From Thiocapsa marina 5811 (GTDB lineage: Bacteria > Pseudomonadota > Gammaproteobacteria > Chromatiales > Chromatiaceae): a stretch of 64,000 nucleotides of DNA. The position numbers and the translations under genes are program-made. The stretch is from positions 1-64,000 of the forward strand of contig NZ_AFWV01000018.1 in NCBI RefSeq assembly GCF_000223985.1, in the 5' to 3' direction. How positions within the stretch are numbered: position 1 is the stretch's first letter; the number at the start of each line of letters is the position of its first letter. Positions 7,223-15,817 of this stretch are shown one piece after another. The notes beneath the pieces were generated by a model, which made no database searches, was not told the origin of the DNA, and saw nothing but the letters and a program-made list of their open reading frames with translations.

Positions 7223-8857
7223 TCAGAGATCCACCCCCGCATACGACCCGTTGACCGACTTATTGCACACCGGAAAATCCGGGACGATGTTGCCGTGGAT
7301 CAGGCGCTCCAGGGCCGGCCAGGTGAACCAGCTCGGGTCGCGCGGGAAGTAGCGGGCGATCCGGCCCTCCGCGGCGAAGCGCACGACGCAGAGGATCTCC
7401 CCGCGCCAGCCTTCGATCAGACCCAGGCCCATGGCGCCCTGCTGCGGAGACGGGAAAGGCGCGGCGATCTCGCCCTCCGGCAGGGCATCGAGCAGACGGT
7501 CGAGCATCCAGAGGCTCGCGCGGACCTCCTTCATGCGAACCCGAACGCGGGCGGCGACGTCGCCCGCCGTCTCTTCGGGGACCTCGACGCGCACCTGGTC
7601 GTAAGGCGCATAGGGACTGTCGCGACGGACATCGAACGCGAGCCCGCTGGCCTTGCCGACATAGCCGGTGCAGCCGAGCGCGCGGGCGTCGGCCTGCGCG
7701 AGGATGCCGGTTCCGATCAGGCGGTCGTCGAGCGACGGGTGGTCGTCGATGATATCGAACAGGGGCGCGATGGCCTTTTGGAGGGCCGCGTGGTCGAGAC
7801 GCAGCTCGCGGAAGTCGGTCTCCGAGAGGTCGTGGGCGACGCCGCCGGGGAGCAGCGTGTCCATCATGAGGCGATGACCGAAGAGTGCCGCGCTGCGGCG
7901 CTGCCACTGCTCGCGCAACCGGGCGCATTGGACGTGGGCGAAGGCGAAGCCGACGTCGTTGCAGATGGCGCCGATGTCGCCGAGATGGTTGGCGATGCGC
8001 TCGCGCTCGGCCAGCAGGGCGCGCAGGCTCATCGCGCGTGGCGGCGGCGCGCAGCCGGCGGCGCGCTCCATCGCCTGAGCGGCGGCCCAGGCATAGGCGA
8101 CGGTGGAGTCGCCGGAGACGCGGGCGGCAAGTCGCATCAGACCCTGTGGATCGCGCCCGACGGCGAGCTTCTCGATCCCGCGATGGACATAGCCGAGGCG
8201 CTCTTCCAGGCTCAGGACGTCCTCGCCGGCAGCCTGAAAGCGGAAGTGTCCGGGCTCGATGATGCCGGCGTGGACGGGGCCGACCGGGATCTCGTAGACG
8301 CCGCTGCCCTGGATGCGGGCGAAAGGGTAGTCGACATCGGCCGGGGTGCGCCGCGTGCTGCGCCCTTCGATCGGGAAATCCGTGCGCAGCGGAAAGTCAT
8401 CGGTCGACCAAGCCTGATGGCGGGTCCAACGCCGCTCGTCCGGATGCCCGTGAAAGCGCACGCCGGTCAGGTCTCGAGCATGGCGCTCCAGGCGATCGAC
8501 GCCGGGGAACAGCGGGGTGTGCGAGTCCAGAACCGGGCGTGTCTGCAAAACCAGGGTTTGCAGGATCAGGTAGTCGCCGTCCCGTTCGAGGCAGGCTTGA
8601 ACGCGGATGGCCGAACCTTCGATCTCGCTCCCGCTCTCCTGCGGGCTCTCCGACGGACGATCCCCGAGCGGATCGGCCCAGACGCCCGCGTGCCTCAGAC
8701 CCATCGCCGCGGCGATCCTCCCGGCCGCACCCCAATCCTCGGCAGCGAGATCCAGACGACGGGCCGGGGCCAGGACATCGGCATCAGCCTGTCGGGGGAT
8801 CGGCCGATCGTGGTCGAGCCGGGCCAGAAACTCGGACAACCAGTCAAAGCGGCTCAC
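7223..8857 (-). CDS. HyfG/HycE-like large subunit (NuoC-NuoD fusion) without [NiFe] ligands
   Basis: A GTG at 8857 overlaps the stop of the upstream antiporter-like gene (GTGA), giving 544 residues. Residues 1-170 resemble NuoC and 180-544 NuoD or the hydrogenase large subunit (PVGPVHAGIIEPGHFRFQ, LGYVHRGIEKLAVGRD, ERERIANHLGDIGAICND). In true group 4 hydrogenases four cysteines bind the NiFe centre. Here the first pair is replaced by RVSGDSTVAYAWA (246-258), and the C-terminal CxxC by PVCNKSVNGSYAG with one cysteine. The protein therefore should not make hydrogen. This fits the energy-converting-hydrogenase-related (Ehr) complexes described as links between complex I and hydrogenases. The electron donor and acceptor are unknown. 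Confidence 0.88.
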   Translation of the reverse strand: MSRFDWLSEFLARLDHDRPIPRQADADVLAPARRLDLAAEDWGAAGRIAAAMGLRHAGVWADPLGDRPSESPQESGSEIEGSAIRVQACLERDGDYLILQTLVLQTRPVLDSHTPLFPGVDRLERHARDLTGVRFHGHPDERRWTRHQAWSTDDFPLRTDFPIEGRSTRRTPADVDYPFARIQGSGVYEIPVGPVHAGIIEPGHFRFQAAGEDVLSLEERLGYVHRGIEKLAVGRDPQGLMRLAARVSGDSTVAYAWAAAQAMERAAGCAPPPRAMSLRALLAERERIANHLGDIGAICNDVGFAFAHVQCARLREQWQRRSAALFGHRLMMDTLLPGGVAHDLSETDFRELRLDHAALQKAIAPLFDIIDDHPSLDDRLIGTGILAQADARALGCTGYVGKASGLAFDVRRDSPYAPYDQVRVEVPEETAGDVAARVRVRMKEVRASLWMLDRLLDALPEGEIAAPFPSPQQGAMGLGLIEGWRGEILCVVRFAAEGRIARYFPRDPSWFTWPALERLIHGNIVPDFPVCNKSVNGSYAGVDL

Positions 8858-10350
8858 AGCAGACTGCTCCCGGTGATGAGTTGCGTCGCCCGGTTCAGCC
8901 ATTGCGCAAGGAAGCCGGGGATCGCGAGCCCCAGCCAAAGCACCAGACCCAGATGGACGACGACCGGGATCATGTTGGCCTGAACAGGCTGTTGGCCCTC
9001 GGGCGGGGTGCCGTAGACCATCGGGTGCAGATGCCGGAAGAGCCCGGCGAAGGCGATGGCCAGACCGGTCACCAGCGGGAGCGTCAGCCAGGGCTGCGCC
9101 TGCATGGTGGCGGTGAGCAGCAGGAACTCGCTGGTGAAGACCCCGAACGGCGGAAAGCCCGCAATGGCCGCCACGCCGATCAGCAGCGACCAGCCGACCG
9201 CCGGTTGGGTGCGGATGAGCCCGCGGATCTTCTCGATGCCCTGACTCCCGGCGATGTGCGCGGCATGACCGACGGTGACGAAGATGGCCGACTTGGTGAG
9301 CGAATGCACCAGCATGTGCAGCAGTGCACCGAAGGTGGCGAGCGGGCCGCCGAGCCCGAAGGCGAAGGTCATGAGCCCCATGTGCTCGATGGAGGAGTAG
9401 CTGAACAGACGCTTGATGTCGCGCTGGCGGTGCAGGAAGAGCCCGGCGACCGTGAAGGAGACCAGCCCGAAGCCCATCAACAAGGCACCCGCCAGGTGCG
9501 GCGAGGCGGTCGCCGCCAGCGAGCCGTCGACCAGCATCTTGAAGCGCACCAGGGCATAGAGGGCGACGTTCAGCAGCAACCCGGAGAGCACGGCGGACAT
9601 GGGTGTCGGCCCCTCGGAGTGGGCGTCGGGCAACCACTGGTGCATGGGGACCAGACCGACCTTGGTGCCGTAGCCGACCAGCAGGAAGACGAAGGCGATG
9701 CGCATGACGGTGGGGTCGAGCGCGGCGGCATGGGCATGGAGGCTGCTCCAGATCAGACCGGCGCCGGGCTCGGCGAGCGCGCCGAAGTCGACGTGCTGCG
9801 CGGCGAAGTAGGTCAGGACGGTGCCGAACAGGGCCAGCGCGATGCCGACCCCGCAGAGGATGAAATATTTCCAGGCCGCCTCGATCGCCTCGGGCGTGCG
9901 GTAGAGCGAGACGAGCAGAACGGTGGCCAGCGTCGCGCCCTCGACGGCGACCCAGAGGACACCCAGATTGTCGGTGGTGAGCGCGACCAGCATGGTCAGC
10001 ATGAAGGTCTGATACATGCTGTGATAGACGCGCATGCCGCCGAGGTAGACCCGGCCCTCGGCACGCACGTGACGCATGTAGGGCCGCGAGAAGATGGACG
10101 TGGTCAGACCGACGAAGGCGGTCAAGACGACCAGATAGACGTTGAAGGCATCGACCCGAAAACCGATGCCGATCAGTCGGCCGACTACATCCCCCTCGAG
10201 CGCCACGGACCAGGCCAACCAACCGGCCGCCACCAGCGTCAGCGCCGAGATCGCCAGGTTGAGCCAGCCGCCCGCGGCGGGCGTGCGAACCAGCGCCAGC
10301 GCGAGCGCACCCAGCAAGGGCGCCAGCACGGTGAGCAGGAGTGCGGTCAT
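8854..10350 (-). CDS. HyfF-like antiporter subunit (NuoN/MrpD family)
   Basis: The 498-residue protein is a chain of hydrophobic helices with the proton-pump motifs of the MrpD/NuoLMN family: VEGATLATVLLVSLYRTPEA, LVGYGTKVGLVPMHQWLPDA (Lys on the broken helix) and KRLFSYSSIEHMGLMTFAFG. In group 4 hydrogenases and complex I these subunits move protons or sodium when the peripheral arm is oxidised or reduced. The ATG at 10350 overlaps the preceding stop by four bases, and its own stop overlaps the next start, so translation is coupled through the operon. Confidence 0.88.
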   Translation of the reverse strand: MTALLLTVLAPLLGALALALVRTPAAGGWLNLAISALTLVAAGWLAWSVALEGDVVGRLIGIGFRVDAFNVYLVVLTAFVGLTTSIFSRPYMRHVRAEGRVYLGGMRVYHSMYQTFMLTMLVALTTDNLGVLWVAVEGATLATVLLVSLYRTPEAIEAAWKYFILCGVGIALALFGTVLTYFAAQHVDFGALAEPGAGLIWSSLHAHAAALDPTVMRIAFVFLLVGYGTKVGLVPMHQWLPDAHSEGPTPMSAVLSGLLLNVALYALVRFKMLVDGSLAATASPHLAGALLMGFGLVSFTVAGLFLHRQRDIKRLFSYSSIEHMGLMTFAFGLGGPLATFGALLHMLVHSLTKSAIFVTVGHAAHIAGSQGIEKIRGLIRTQPAVGWSLLIGVAAIAGFPPFGVFTSEFLLLTATMQAQPWLTLPLVTGLAIAFAGLFRHLHPMVYGTPPEGQQPVQANMIPVVVHLGLVLWLGLAIPGFLAQWLNRATQLITGSSLL

Positions 10351-11045
10351 GGCCGGTCCTCCCCCGCGATCTCCGCCGTCTCGCTCAGGCGATTGAGCCG
10401 GTCCACGTCGAGCGAATCGATGCTCTCGCGGATCTGAAAGAAGAAGACCCCGAACAGGACCATGGCGACCAGGACGTCGAAGGCGACGCCCAGCTCGACG
10501 ATCAAGGGCATGCCGCCGGTCGCCGAGACGGCGGCGAGAAAGAGTCCGTTCTCGATCGACATGAAACCCAGCACCTGCGCGACCGCCTGCTGGCGCACCA
10601 CCATCATGAGGAAGCCGATCAGGACCACCGCGAGACTGATGGCGAGGATGTTGCGGGTGAAGGCCAGCTCTTCGGCGACCATCGGCAGGACCAGCCAAGA
10701 GCTGAAGATCACCAGCCCGACCGCCGCCATGATGGCCAGGCTCGGACGCTGCAGGGGCTCGGTGTGACGCTCCAGCGCCAGCCCGCGGACCTGCCGATGG
10801 AGCATCGCCGGGATCACCAGCGCCTTGAGGAGCAGCGTCAACCCGGCCGAGAAATACAGATGATGGACATCCCCGCTCACGGCGACGACCGCGGTGACCG
10901 CGGCGACCAGGGCGCCCTGCCAGGCGAACGCATGGATCGCCGAGACCAGCCGGCTCTGCGCCAGCAGGACGAACGAGAGAAAAAGCACCAGGGCGGCCAG
11001 CAGGACCACCAACTGTTGGAGCAGCGGCAACGCCGGGAGACTCAT
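10347..11045 (-). CDS. HyfE-like membrane subunit (NuoK-related)
   Basis: From the ATG at 11045 the product has 232 residues and about seven hydrophobic segments. HyfE proteins contain a NuoK-like half; here GFMSIENGLFLAAVSATGGM matches the glutamate-bearing NuoK helix. It ends in a charged cytoplasmic tail (DSLDVDRLNRLSETAEIAGE). Four-base overlaps join it to the HyfC-like gene before it and the HyfF-like gene after it. It would sit between antiporter-type subunits and help carry protons across the membrane. Confidence 0.85.
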   Translation of the reverse strand: MSLPALPLLQQLVVLLAALVLFLSFVLLAQSRLVSAIHAFAWQGALVAAVTAVVAVSGDVHHLYFSAGLTLLLKALVIPAMLHRQVRGLALERHTEPLQRPSLAIMAAVGLVIFSSWLVLPMVAEELAFTRNILAISLAVVLIGFLMMVVRQQAVAQVLGFMSIENGLFLAAVSATGGMPLIVELGVAFDVLVAMVLFGVFFFQIRESIDSLDVDRLNRLSETAEIAGEDRP

Positions 11046-12007
11046 GCCCCGACCTCCAGGATCACATGGCTCAAGAGCCCGAGCAGGGCCAGCAGCAGGG
11101 CGAGATTCAGAAAGGCCGGGACACGGAACAGACGCATCTTCGCCAAGACCGTCTCGGCCGCCGCCAAGGCGCCCCCGAGCACCGCCAGCTTCAGCACGAC
11201 GGCAGCCAGACCCATCGCCAGCGACGCCGGTGCAGGGTCCGACGCGACCCCCCAGGGAAAGAAGATGTTGGCGACCAGCACGCCGTAGAGCAGGAGCTTG
11301 ATCTGCGCGGCCCACTCCATCAGGGCCAGGTGCCGACCCGAGTATTCGAGCACCATGGCCTCGTGGACCATTGTCAGCTCTAGATGGGTCGTCGGATTGT
11401 CGACCGGGATGCGGCCGGTCTCGGCGAGCGCCACCAGCGTCAAGCCGGCAAAGGCGAAGAGATAGGAGGGCCGCAGGACGAAGGCATCGCCGAGATGATG
11501 CGCGATGACGCTGCCCAGGTTGGTGCTGTGCGCGGTCATCGCCAGGGTGAAGACCGCCATCAGCATCGCCGGCTCGGCCAGGGCGGAGATCATCATCTCG
11601 CGCGAGGCCCCCATGCCGCCGAAGGCCGTGCCCACATCCATGCCGGCGAGGGCCAGAAAGACGCGTGCGAGGGCCAGCAGCCCGGCCAAGACGATGATGT
11701 CGGCGACCACCGCGGTCGGTAGATCGATGGTCAGGAGCGGCACCGTTGCCGCCGCCAGCCAGGTGGCGACAAAGACCACGTAGGGCGCGGCGCGAAACAG
11801 CGGCGAGGCGGTATGGGCGACCCGCGCCTCCTTGAGGAGCAGCTTGCGCAGCTCGCGATAGGGCTGAAAGACCGAGGCCCCGCGCCGGTTCTGCAGACGC
11901 GCCCTGACCTTGCGGACCCAGCCCGCCAGCAGCGGCGCAAGCGCCGGAAACAGGAGCGCCTGCACGAGGGCGAGCAGCCATGCGGATGGGGAGAGGATGT
12001 CGGCCAT
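11042..12007 (-). CDS. HyfC-like membrane anchor (NuoH family)
   Basis: The ATG at 12007 gives 321 residues (MADILSPSAWLLALVQALLF). NuoH-type features are present: the cytoplasmic loop with GASVFQPYRELRKLLLKE, AETGRIPVDNPTTHLELTM with the acidic residues that face the quinone or proton channel, and HEAMVLEYSGRHLALMEWA. This subunit anchors the NuoB/NuoD-like arm to the membrane. The stop overlaps the HyfE-like start by four bases. It is separated from the HyfB-like gene by 120 bp containing a copy of the GTAGGGTGGAC hairpin repeat. Confidence 0.88.
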   Translation of the reverse strand: MADILSPSAWLLALVQALLFPALAPLLAGWVRKVRARLQNRRGASVFQPYRELRKLLLKEARVAHTASPLFRAAPYVVFVATWLAAATVPLLTIDLPTAVVADIIVLAGLLALARVFLALAGMDVGTAFGGMGASREMMISALAEPAMLMAVFTLAMTAHSTNLGSVIAHHLGDAFVLRPSYLFAFAGLTLVALAETGRIPVDNPTTHLELTMVHEAMVLEYSGRHLALMEWAAQIKLLLYGVLVANIFFPWGVASDPAPASLAMGLAAVVLKLAVLGGALAAAETVLAKMRLFRVPAFLNLALLLALLGLLSHVILEVGA

Positions 12008-12058
12008 CGGGTTCAGCGCTTCATCGCGAATCTTCAGAGTCGTGAGCAGTGAGTGGCG

Positions 12059-12091
12059 CCGTAGGGTGGACAAGCGCAGCGCAGTCCACCA
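12059..12091. repeat. Single GTAGGGTGGAC...GTCCACC hairpin between hyfB- and hyfC-like genes
   Basis: The sequence CGTAGGGTGGACAAGCGCAG followed by CGCAGTCCACC forms a 7-bp stem (GGTGGAC/GTCCACC) around AAGCGCAGCGCA. It is the single-copy form of the repeat at 38238-38373 and 54532-54668. It breaks the otherwise tightly overlapping operon. Confidence 0.85.
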
Positions 12092-12127
12092 ACGCCGGCG
12101 CGGGGCCAAGGATCAAGGCCGGGCCGC

Positions 12128-14143
12128 TCACGCCGAGACGATCCACAACAGGACCAGTAAGGTCACCAGGGTCCAACCGAGATAGACGCGGACGTTGCCC
12201 GACTGCAGACGGACCACGCGTCGCGCCGCGGCCTCGACCAAGCGCGCCAGGGGCAGATAGAGCGCGTCCCAGCTGCGGTCGCCGATCTTGATCTGATGGC
12301 GCATCCCGCCGTCTTCGCGCGGAACCTGCGTCTCCTCCACCCGAAACAGCAGCGCGAAGACCCGCCGGACCGGTTGGGCGAAGGCGGTCGCGCTGTATTG
12401 CATCCGCGCCGTCGAGGGTGCGAAACCGCAGTCCCAGGCATCGCAGCGGCGCACCCGGCGCGCGCCGACACGACGCATCCCCGGGACCACGAGAGCGGCG
12501 ATCGCGACGAGCAGCAAGGCGACCAGAGGCGCGCTGTAGCTCGCGGTTTCGAACGCATCGGGCACCAGCCAGAGCCAGCCTCGGCTGCCCGCGTCGGGCA
12601 ACCCGCCGCCGAGGATCTGGCGCGGGACGGCGTCGATCAGCCCGATCACCAGGGTCGGAAAGAGACCCAGCAGAACACAGAGTGCGGCGAGCAGACCCTG
12701 CGCGGCGCGGATCCCCCAAGGACCGGGCCGGGCGCGGCGCACGTGCCGGCTGCGCGCCTGACCGAGGAAGGCGATGCCGTAGACCTTCACGAAGGTCGCC
12801 GCCACCAGCGCGCCGGTGAGCGCCAGCACCGCGGTCGCGATCGGGACGAGGCTGCGCATGACGCCGCTCTCGAGCTGCCAGGCCTGGAGGGCGGCCTGAA
12901 AGGTCAGCCATTCGGAGACGAAGCCGTTGAAGGGCGGCAGTGCCGCGATCGACAGACAACCGATCAGAAAGAACAGCCCGGTCCAGGGCATGCGCCGCAG
13001 CAGACCGCCCATCTGCTCCAGATCCCGCTCGTGGGTGCTGTGCAGGATGGAACCGGCGCCCAGAAAGAGCAGCCCTTTGAAGAGTGCATGATTGAGCGCG
13101 TGGTAGAGCGCCGCGACGAAGGCGAGCGCGCCCGGCAACGGGTGACCGTTATCGATGAAGATCAGCGCCAACCCCAGGGCGATGAAGACGATGCCCAGAT
13201 TCTCGACGGATGAATAGGCGAGCAGGCGTTTCAGATCGGTCTGCATCAGCGCAAAGAGTGCGCCGGTGAGCGCCGAGAGGCTGCCGATCGCCAGCACCGC
13301 CATCCCCCAGGGCCATTGCACATCGCCGATCAGATCGAAGACCAGACGGATGAAGCCGTAGACGGCCACCTTGAGCATGACGCCGGACATCAGGGCCGAG
13401 ATGTACGACGGCGCGGCCGGATGGGCCTCGGGCAGCCAGGCATGCAGCGGCACCAGACCGGCCTTCATGCCGAATCCGAGGAAGACCAGGCCGAAGGCCA
13501 GGCTCGCCCAGAGGGGAGAGAGCTCGGCGGCCCGCATGGACGCGAAGGCGAAGCCGTCGCCGAAGGAGGCCAGCACACCGAAACCCAGCAGGATGCTCAG
13601 CCCCCCGACATGCGCCATCAGCAGATAGAGAAAGGCCGCGCGTCGGTTGGCCGCCTGCTCATGCTGAAAGCCGACCAGGAAGTAGGACGCCAGCGACATG
13701 ACCTCCCAGGCGATCATGAAGAGGAAGGCATCGTCGGCGAGGACGACCAGGAGCATGCCGGCCAGGAAGAGCCCGGTGAAGCCGCCAAGCGCGACCAGCG
13801 AATCCCGGCCCTGCTCGAGCCCGCGCACGTAGGCCGGCCCGTAGAGCCCGATCGTGCCGGTCACCAGACCGATGAGGAGCAGGAAGAACCCGGCGAGTGC
13901 ATCGATGCGCACATGCCAGGGCAGCCAAGGCAGCCCCAGCGGCAAGGTCGCCGTCGCCGCCCCGCCCGACAGCAAGGCGCCCAATCCCGCCACGATCGCC
14001 GCCACGCCGCAGAGACCGAGCAGGGGCATGGCCGCGAAGCGCACGACCTTGGGGACACGCGCCGCAAGCAGCGAGACGACGGCCGACCCGAGGGCGAGCG
14101 CCACCGCGAGCCCGGCCATGGACAGGGCGGTCTCGATCCTCAT
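12128..14143 (-). CDS. HyfB-like antiporter subunit (NuoL/NuoM family)
   Basis: From the ATG at 14143 the protein has 671 residues with around 16 membrane segments. Family motifs are MIAWEVMSLASYFLVGFQHE, FGMKAGLVPLHAWLPEAHPA and KRLLAYSSVENLGIVFIALG, containing the Glu and Lys residues of the proton path. The C-terminal ~130 residues, with CDAWDCGF and a final hydrophobic helix, match HyfB/HycC rather than NuoL. The ATG overlaps the XRE regulator's stop by four bases. It is the first structural gene of the complex. Confidence 0.88.
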   Translation of the reverse strand: MRIETALSMAGLAVALALGSAVVSLLAARVPKVVRFAAMPLLGLCGVAAIVAGLGALLSGGAATATLPLGLPWLPWHVRIDALAGFFLLLIGLVTGTIGLYGPAYVRGLEQGRDSLVALGGFTGLFLAGMLLVVLADDAFLFMIAWEVMSLASYFLVGFQHEQAANRRAAFLYLLMAHVGGLSILLGFGVLASFGDGFAFASMRAAELSPLWASLAFGLVFLGFGMKAGLVPLHAWLPEAHPAAPSYISALMSGVMLKVAVYGFIRLVFDLIGDVQWPWGMAVLAIGSLSALTGALFALMQTDLKRLLAYSSVENLGIVFIALGLALIFIDNGHPLPGALAFVAALYHALNHALFKGLLFLGAGSILHSTHERDLEQMGGLLRRMPWTGLFFLIGCLSIAALPPFNGFVSEWLTFQAALQAWQLESGVMRSLVPIATAVLALTGALVAATFVKVYGIAFLGQARSRHVRRARPGPWGIRAAQGLLAALCVLLGLFPTLVIGLIDAVPRQILGGGLPDAGSRGWLWLVPDAFETASYSAPLVALLLVAIAALVVPGMRRVGARRVRRCDAWDCGFAPSTARMQYSATAFAQPVRRVFALLFRVEETQVPREDGGMRHQIKIGDRSWDALYLPLARLVEAAARRVVRLQSGNVRVYLGWTLVTLLVLLWIVSA

Positions 14144-14433
14144 CGCGTGGCGTCGGTGTCGCTCGTCTTCGCGTCCGAGCCTGAGTCGCACCGCTTGAGC
14201 CGAACCCCGCGCCCGCCGTCCGAGCTGACCTGTCCGTCGCCGATCAGCTCGATCCCGGCCCGGTCGAGGGCCTCGATCAGCTTCATGACCGAATCCAGGG
14301 TGCCGCGGACTTGACCGTCGCTGGCCTCCATCCGTTGAATGGTCGGCAGAGACAGCCCCGCAGCCTCGGCCAAACGCCTTTGGTCGAGTCCCAACAGTGC
14401 ACGAGCGGCGCGGATCTGGGCGGCAACGATCAT
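14140..14433 (-). CDS. XRE-family HTH regulator leading the hyf-like operon
   Basis: The 97-residue protein has a clear XRE/Cro helix-turn-helix in its first 60 residues (RAARALLGLDQRRLAEAAGL, SLPTIQRMEASDG), followed by a short region on which a dimer could form and a polar tail. Its stop overlaps the start of the HyfB-like gene, so it is translated with the complex it may control. The inverted repeat TCACTA-N9-TAGTGA lies 11 bp upstream of the start codon and is a plausible autoregulatory operator. No ribosome site is visible in that short interval, so a leaderless or different start is possible. Confidence 0.8.
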   Translation of the reverse strand: MIVAAQIRAARALLGLDQRRLAEAAGLSLPTIQRMEASDGQVRGTLDSVMKLIEALDRAGIELIGDGQVSSDGGRGVRLKRCDSGSDAKTSDTDATR

Positions 14434-14443
14434 GTTTCAGACA

Positions 14444-14464
14444 TCACTAGTCATGTTTTAGTGA
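14444..14464. promoter_or_regulatory. Candidate XRE operator, inverted repeat
   Basis: TCACTAGTCATGTTTTAGTGA has perfect 6-bp arms and lies between the divergent XRE regulator (start 14433) and yebG (start 14639). A related CATGTTT string lies at 14431-14437. Binding by the adjacent regulator is inferred from position only. Confidence 0.45.
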
Positions 14465-14638
14465 TGAGTTTATGTCGCGGAGAAATCATTTGGCAAGAGC
14501 CTCTGCGATGCATCGAGCCTTTCGGCGCCCGGCATCACGCAGACGCTCTCGCATGCATGCCGGGCTTCTTCAACCGTATACTGATGCGCCGGAGCCCTCG
14601 CCCGGGGCACCACCACCGCCGACCCGGAGCCCAGAACC

Positions 14639-14965
14639 GTGATCGAGATCGAATACGTCGTCAGAGACCAAAAGGGAGCCGAACGCTTGCGTACGACCGA
14701 CAAAAAGGCCGCCGACGCCTACGACAAGGCACTCGAGAGCGCGGAGCGTCTCGCCGAGCTCCTGCGCCACGACAAGATCCTGCCGGACCTTCCCGAGGCC
14801 GATCTCGAGGAGCTGACCATCTATCTGGCACGCAATGCCAAGACCGTCGAACGCATTCTCAAGGGCAAGTCGGCCGAGATCGACACCGAGAAGAGCGACA
14901 GCACGACGGCCGCGGAAGAACCCGATACGACGTCCAAGGTCGCGAGCCTGCGGGCCGCCGGCTGA
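14639..14965 (+). CDS. yebG: YebG family protein
   Basis: The 108-residue protein begins at a GTG and aligns with E. coli YebG: IEIEYVVRDQKGAERL, then TDKKAADAYDKALESAERLA, then LEELTIYLARNAKTVERILK. The acidic, Ser/Thr-rich tail is less conserved. In E. coli YebG is induced by DNA damage under LexA. I see no CTGT-N8-ACAG LexA box in the ~200 bp upstream, so SOS control is not supported here. It is divergent from the XRE/hyf-like operon. Confidence 0.85.
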   Translation: MIEIEYVVRDQKGAERLRTTDKKAADAYDKALESAERLAELLRHDKILPDLPEADLEELTIYLARNAKTVERILKGKSAEIDTEKSDSTTAAEEPDTTSKVASLRAAG

Positions 14966-15160
14966 TCGGGCCCGGCGGTATGAGCGGGACTGTGCGGTGA
15001 ACAAGCGTCGTCGCATGGAACTCTCGACGGCCGATCCGTCAAAGACAGCGAGCCTCGCTCCGGGATCGCGGATCGGCGACCGGCCCGATCCGCTCGAAAC
15101 CCATTCGTCCATTTCGATTCGACACCTTTTCACCATTCCACCGACTCGGAGACCTTGCGC

Positions 15161-15733
15161 ATGAAGCTGATCGCACGCCTGACCGCTGCAACCGCCATCC
15201 TCGCCACGACGACACTCAGCGCGGAGACGGCACCGAACCCCAATGTCGAAGAGGCCAAAGGGATCATCAAGGAGTTCGCCACGACCCTGCAGGGCGAGCT
15301 GCAGGCGGCCATCAAGGAAGGCGGCCCGACCAATGCCATCGCGGTCTGCCAAGACCGTGCACCGGCCATCGCCACGGACCTCTCCGAGCGCTCCGGCTGG
15401 CAGGTGGGCCGAACCAGCCTGAAGACCCGCAACACCGCCGACAATACGCCGGATGCCTGGGAACAAGAGGTCCTCGTCGACTTCGACGCCCGCCGCGCCG
15501 CCGGAGAAGACGTGCAGCCCATGGCCTATGCCGCGGTCGTCGAGACCGCCGACGGGAAGACCTTTCGCTTCATGAAGGCGATCCCGACGGGCGAGGTCTG
15601 CCTCGCCTGCCACGGCAGCGACATCACGCCGGAGGTCGCAGCGGCGATCGATGAGCGCTATCCTGAGGATACGGCACGCGGCTACAGCCTCGGCGATGTC
15701 CGAGGCGCGTTCACCCTGTCCAAGCCGCTTTGA
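15161..15733 (+). CDS. DUF3365 (Tll0287-like) periplasmic haem protein
   Basis: The ATG at 15161 yields 190 residues with a Sec signal peptide (MKLIARLTAATAILATTTLS, cleavage after about residue 21). A DUF3365 sensor-like fold follows (RSGWQVGRTSLKTRNTADNT). A c-type haem motif Cys147-Leu-Ala-Cys150-His151 lies in GEVCLACHGSD, and the C-terminus is typical (RGYSLGDVRGAFTLSKPL). Relatives are single-haem periplasmic proteins thought to sense redox state or small molecules. No kinase or cyclase domain is attached. It stands alone between yebG and an unrecognised gene. Confidence 0.85.
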   Translation: MKLIARLTAATAILATTTLSAETAPNPNVEEAKGIIKEFATTLQGELQAAIKEGGPTNAIAVCQDRAPAIATDLSERSGWQVGRTSLKTRNTADNTPDAWEQEVLVDFDARRAAGEDVQPMAYAAVVETADGKTFRFMKAIPTGEVCLACHGSDITPEVAAAIDERYPEDTARGYSLGDVRGAFTLSKPL

Positions 15734-15817
15734 CCCCAGTCCGCCCGGGCGAGAGCCCGGGCGATCGCTTCAGGTTCGGTGCGGGCTCCGCCCCGAGCCA
15801 ACAACGTGACATCAGCC

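Noticed and set aside
8539-10437. Very long open frame antisense to the hyfF/hyfG-like genes
   Set aside because: High GC keeps antisense frames open. The translation is Arg/Gln/Glu/Asp-rich with no family features, while the minus strand has clear conserved motifs.
6279-14143. Hydrogenase-4 or formate hydrogenlyase
   Set aside because: The large subunit lacks the NiFe cysteines, and no formate dehydrogenase, ferredoxin subunits or maturation genes are present.
14434-14638. LexA (SOS) box in front of yebG
   Set aside because: No CTGT-N8-ACAG motif found on inspection of the interval.
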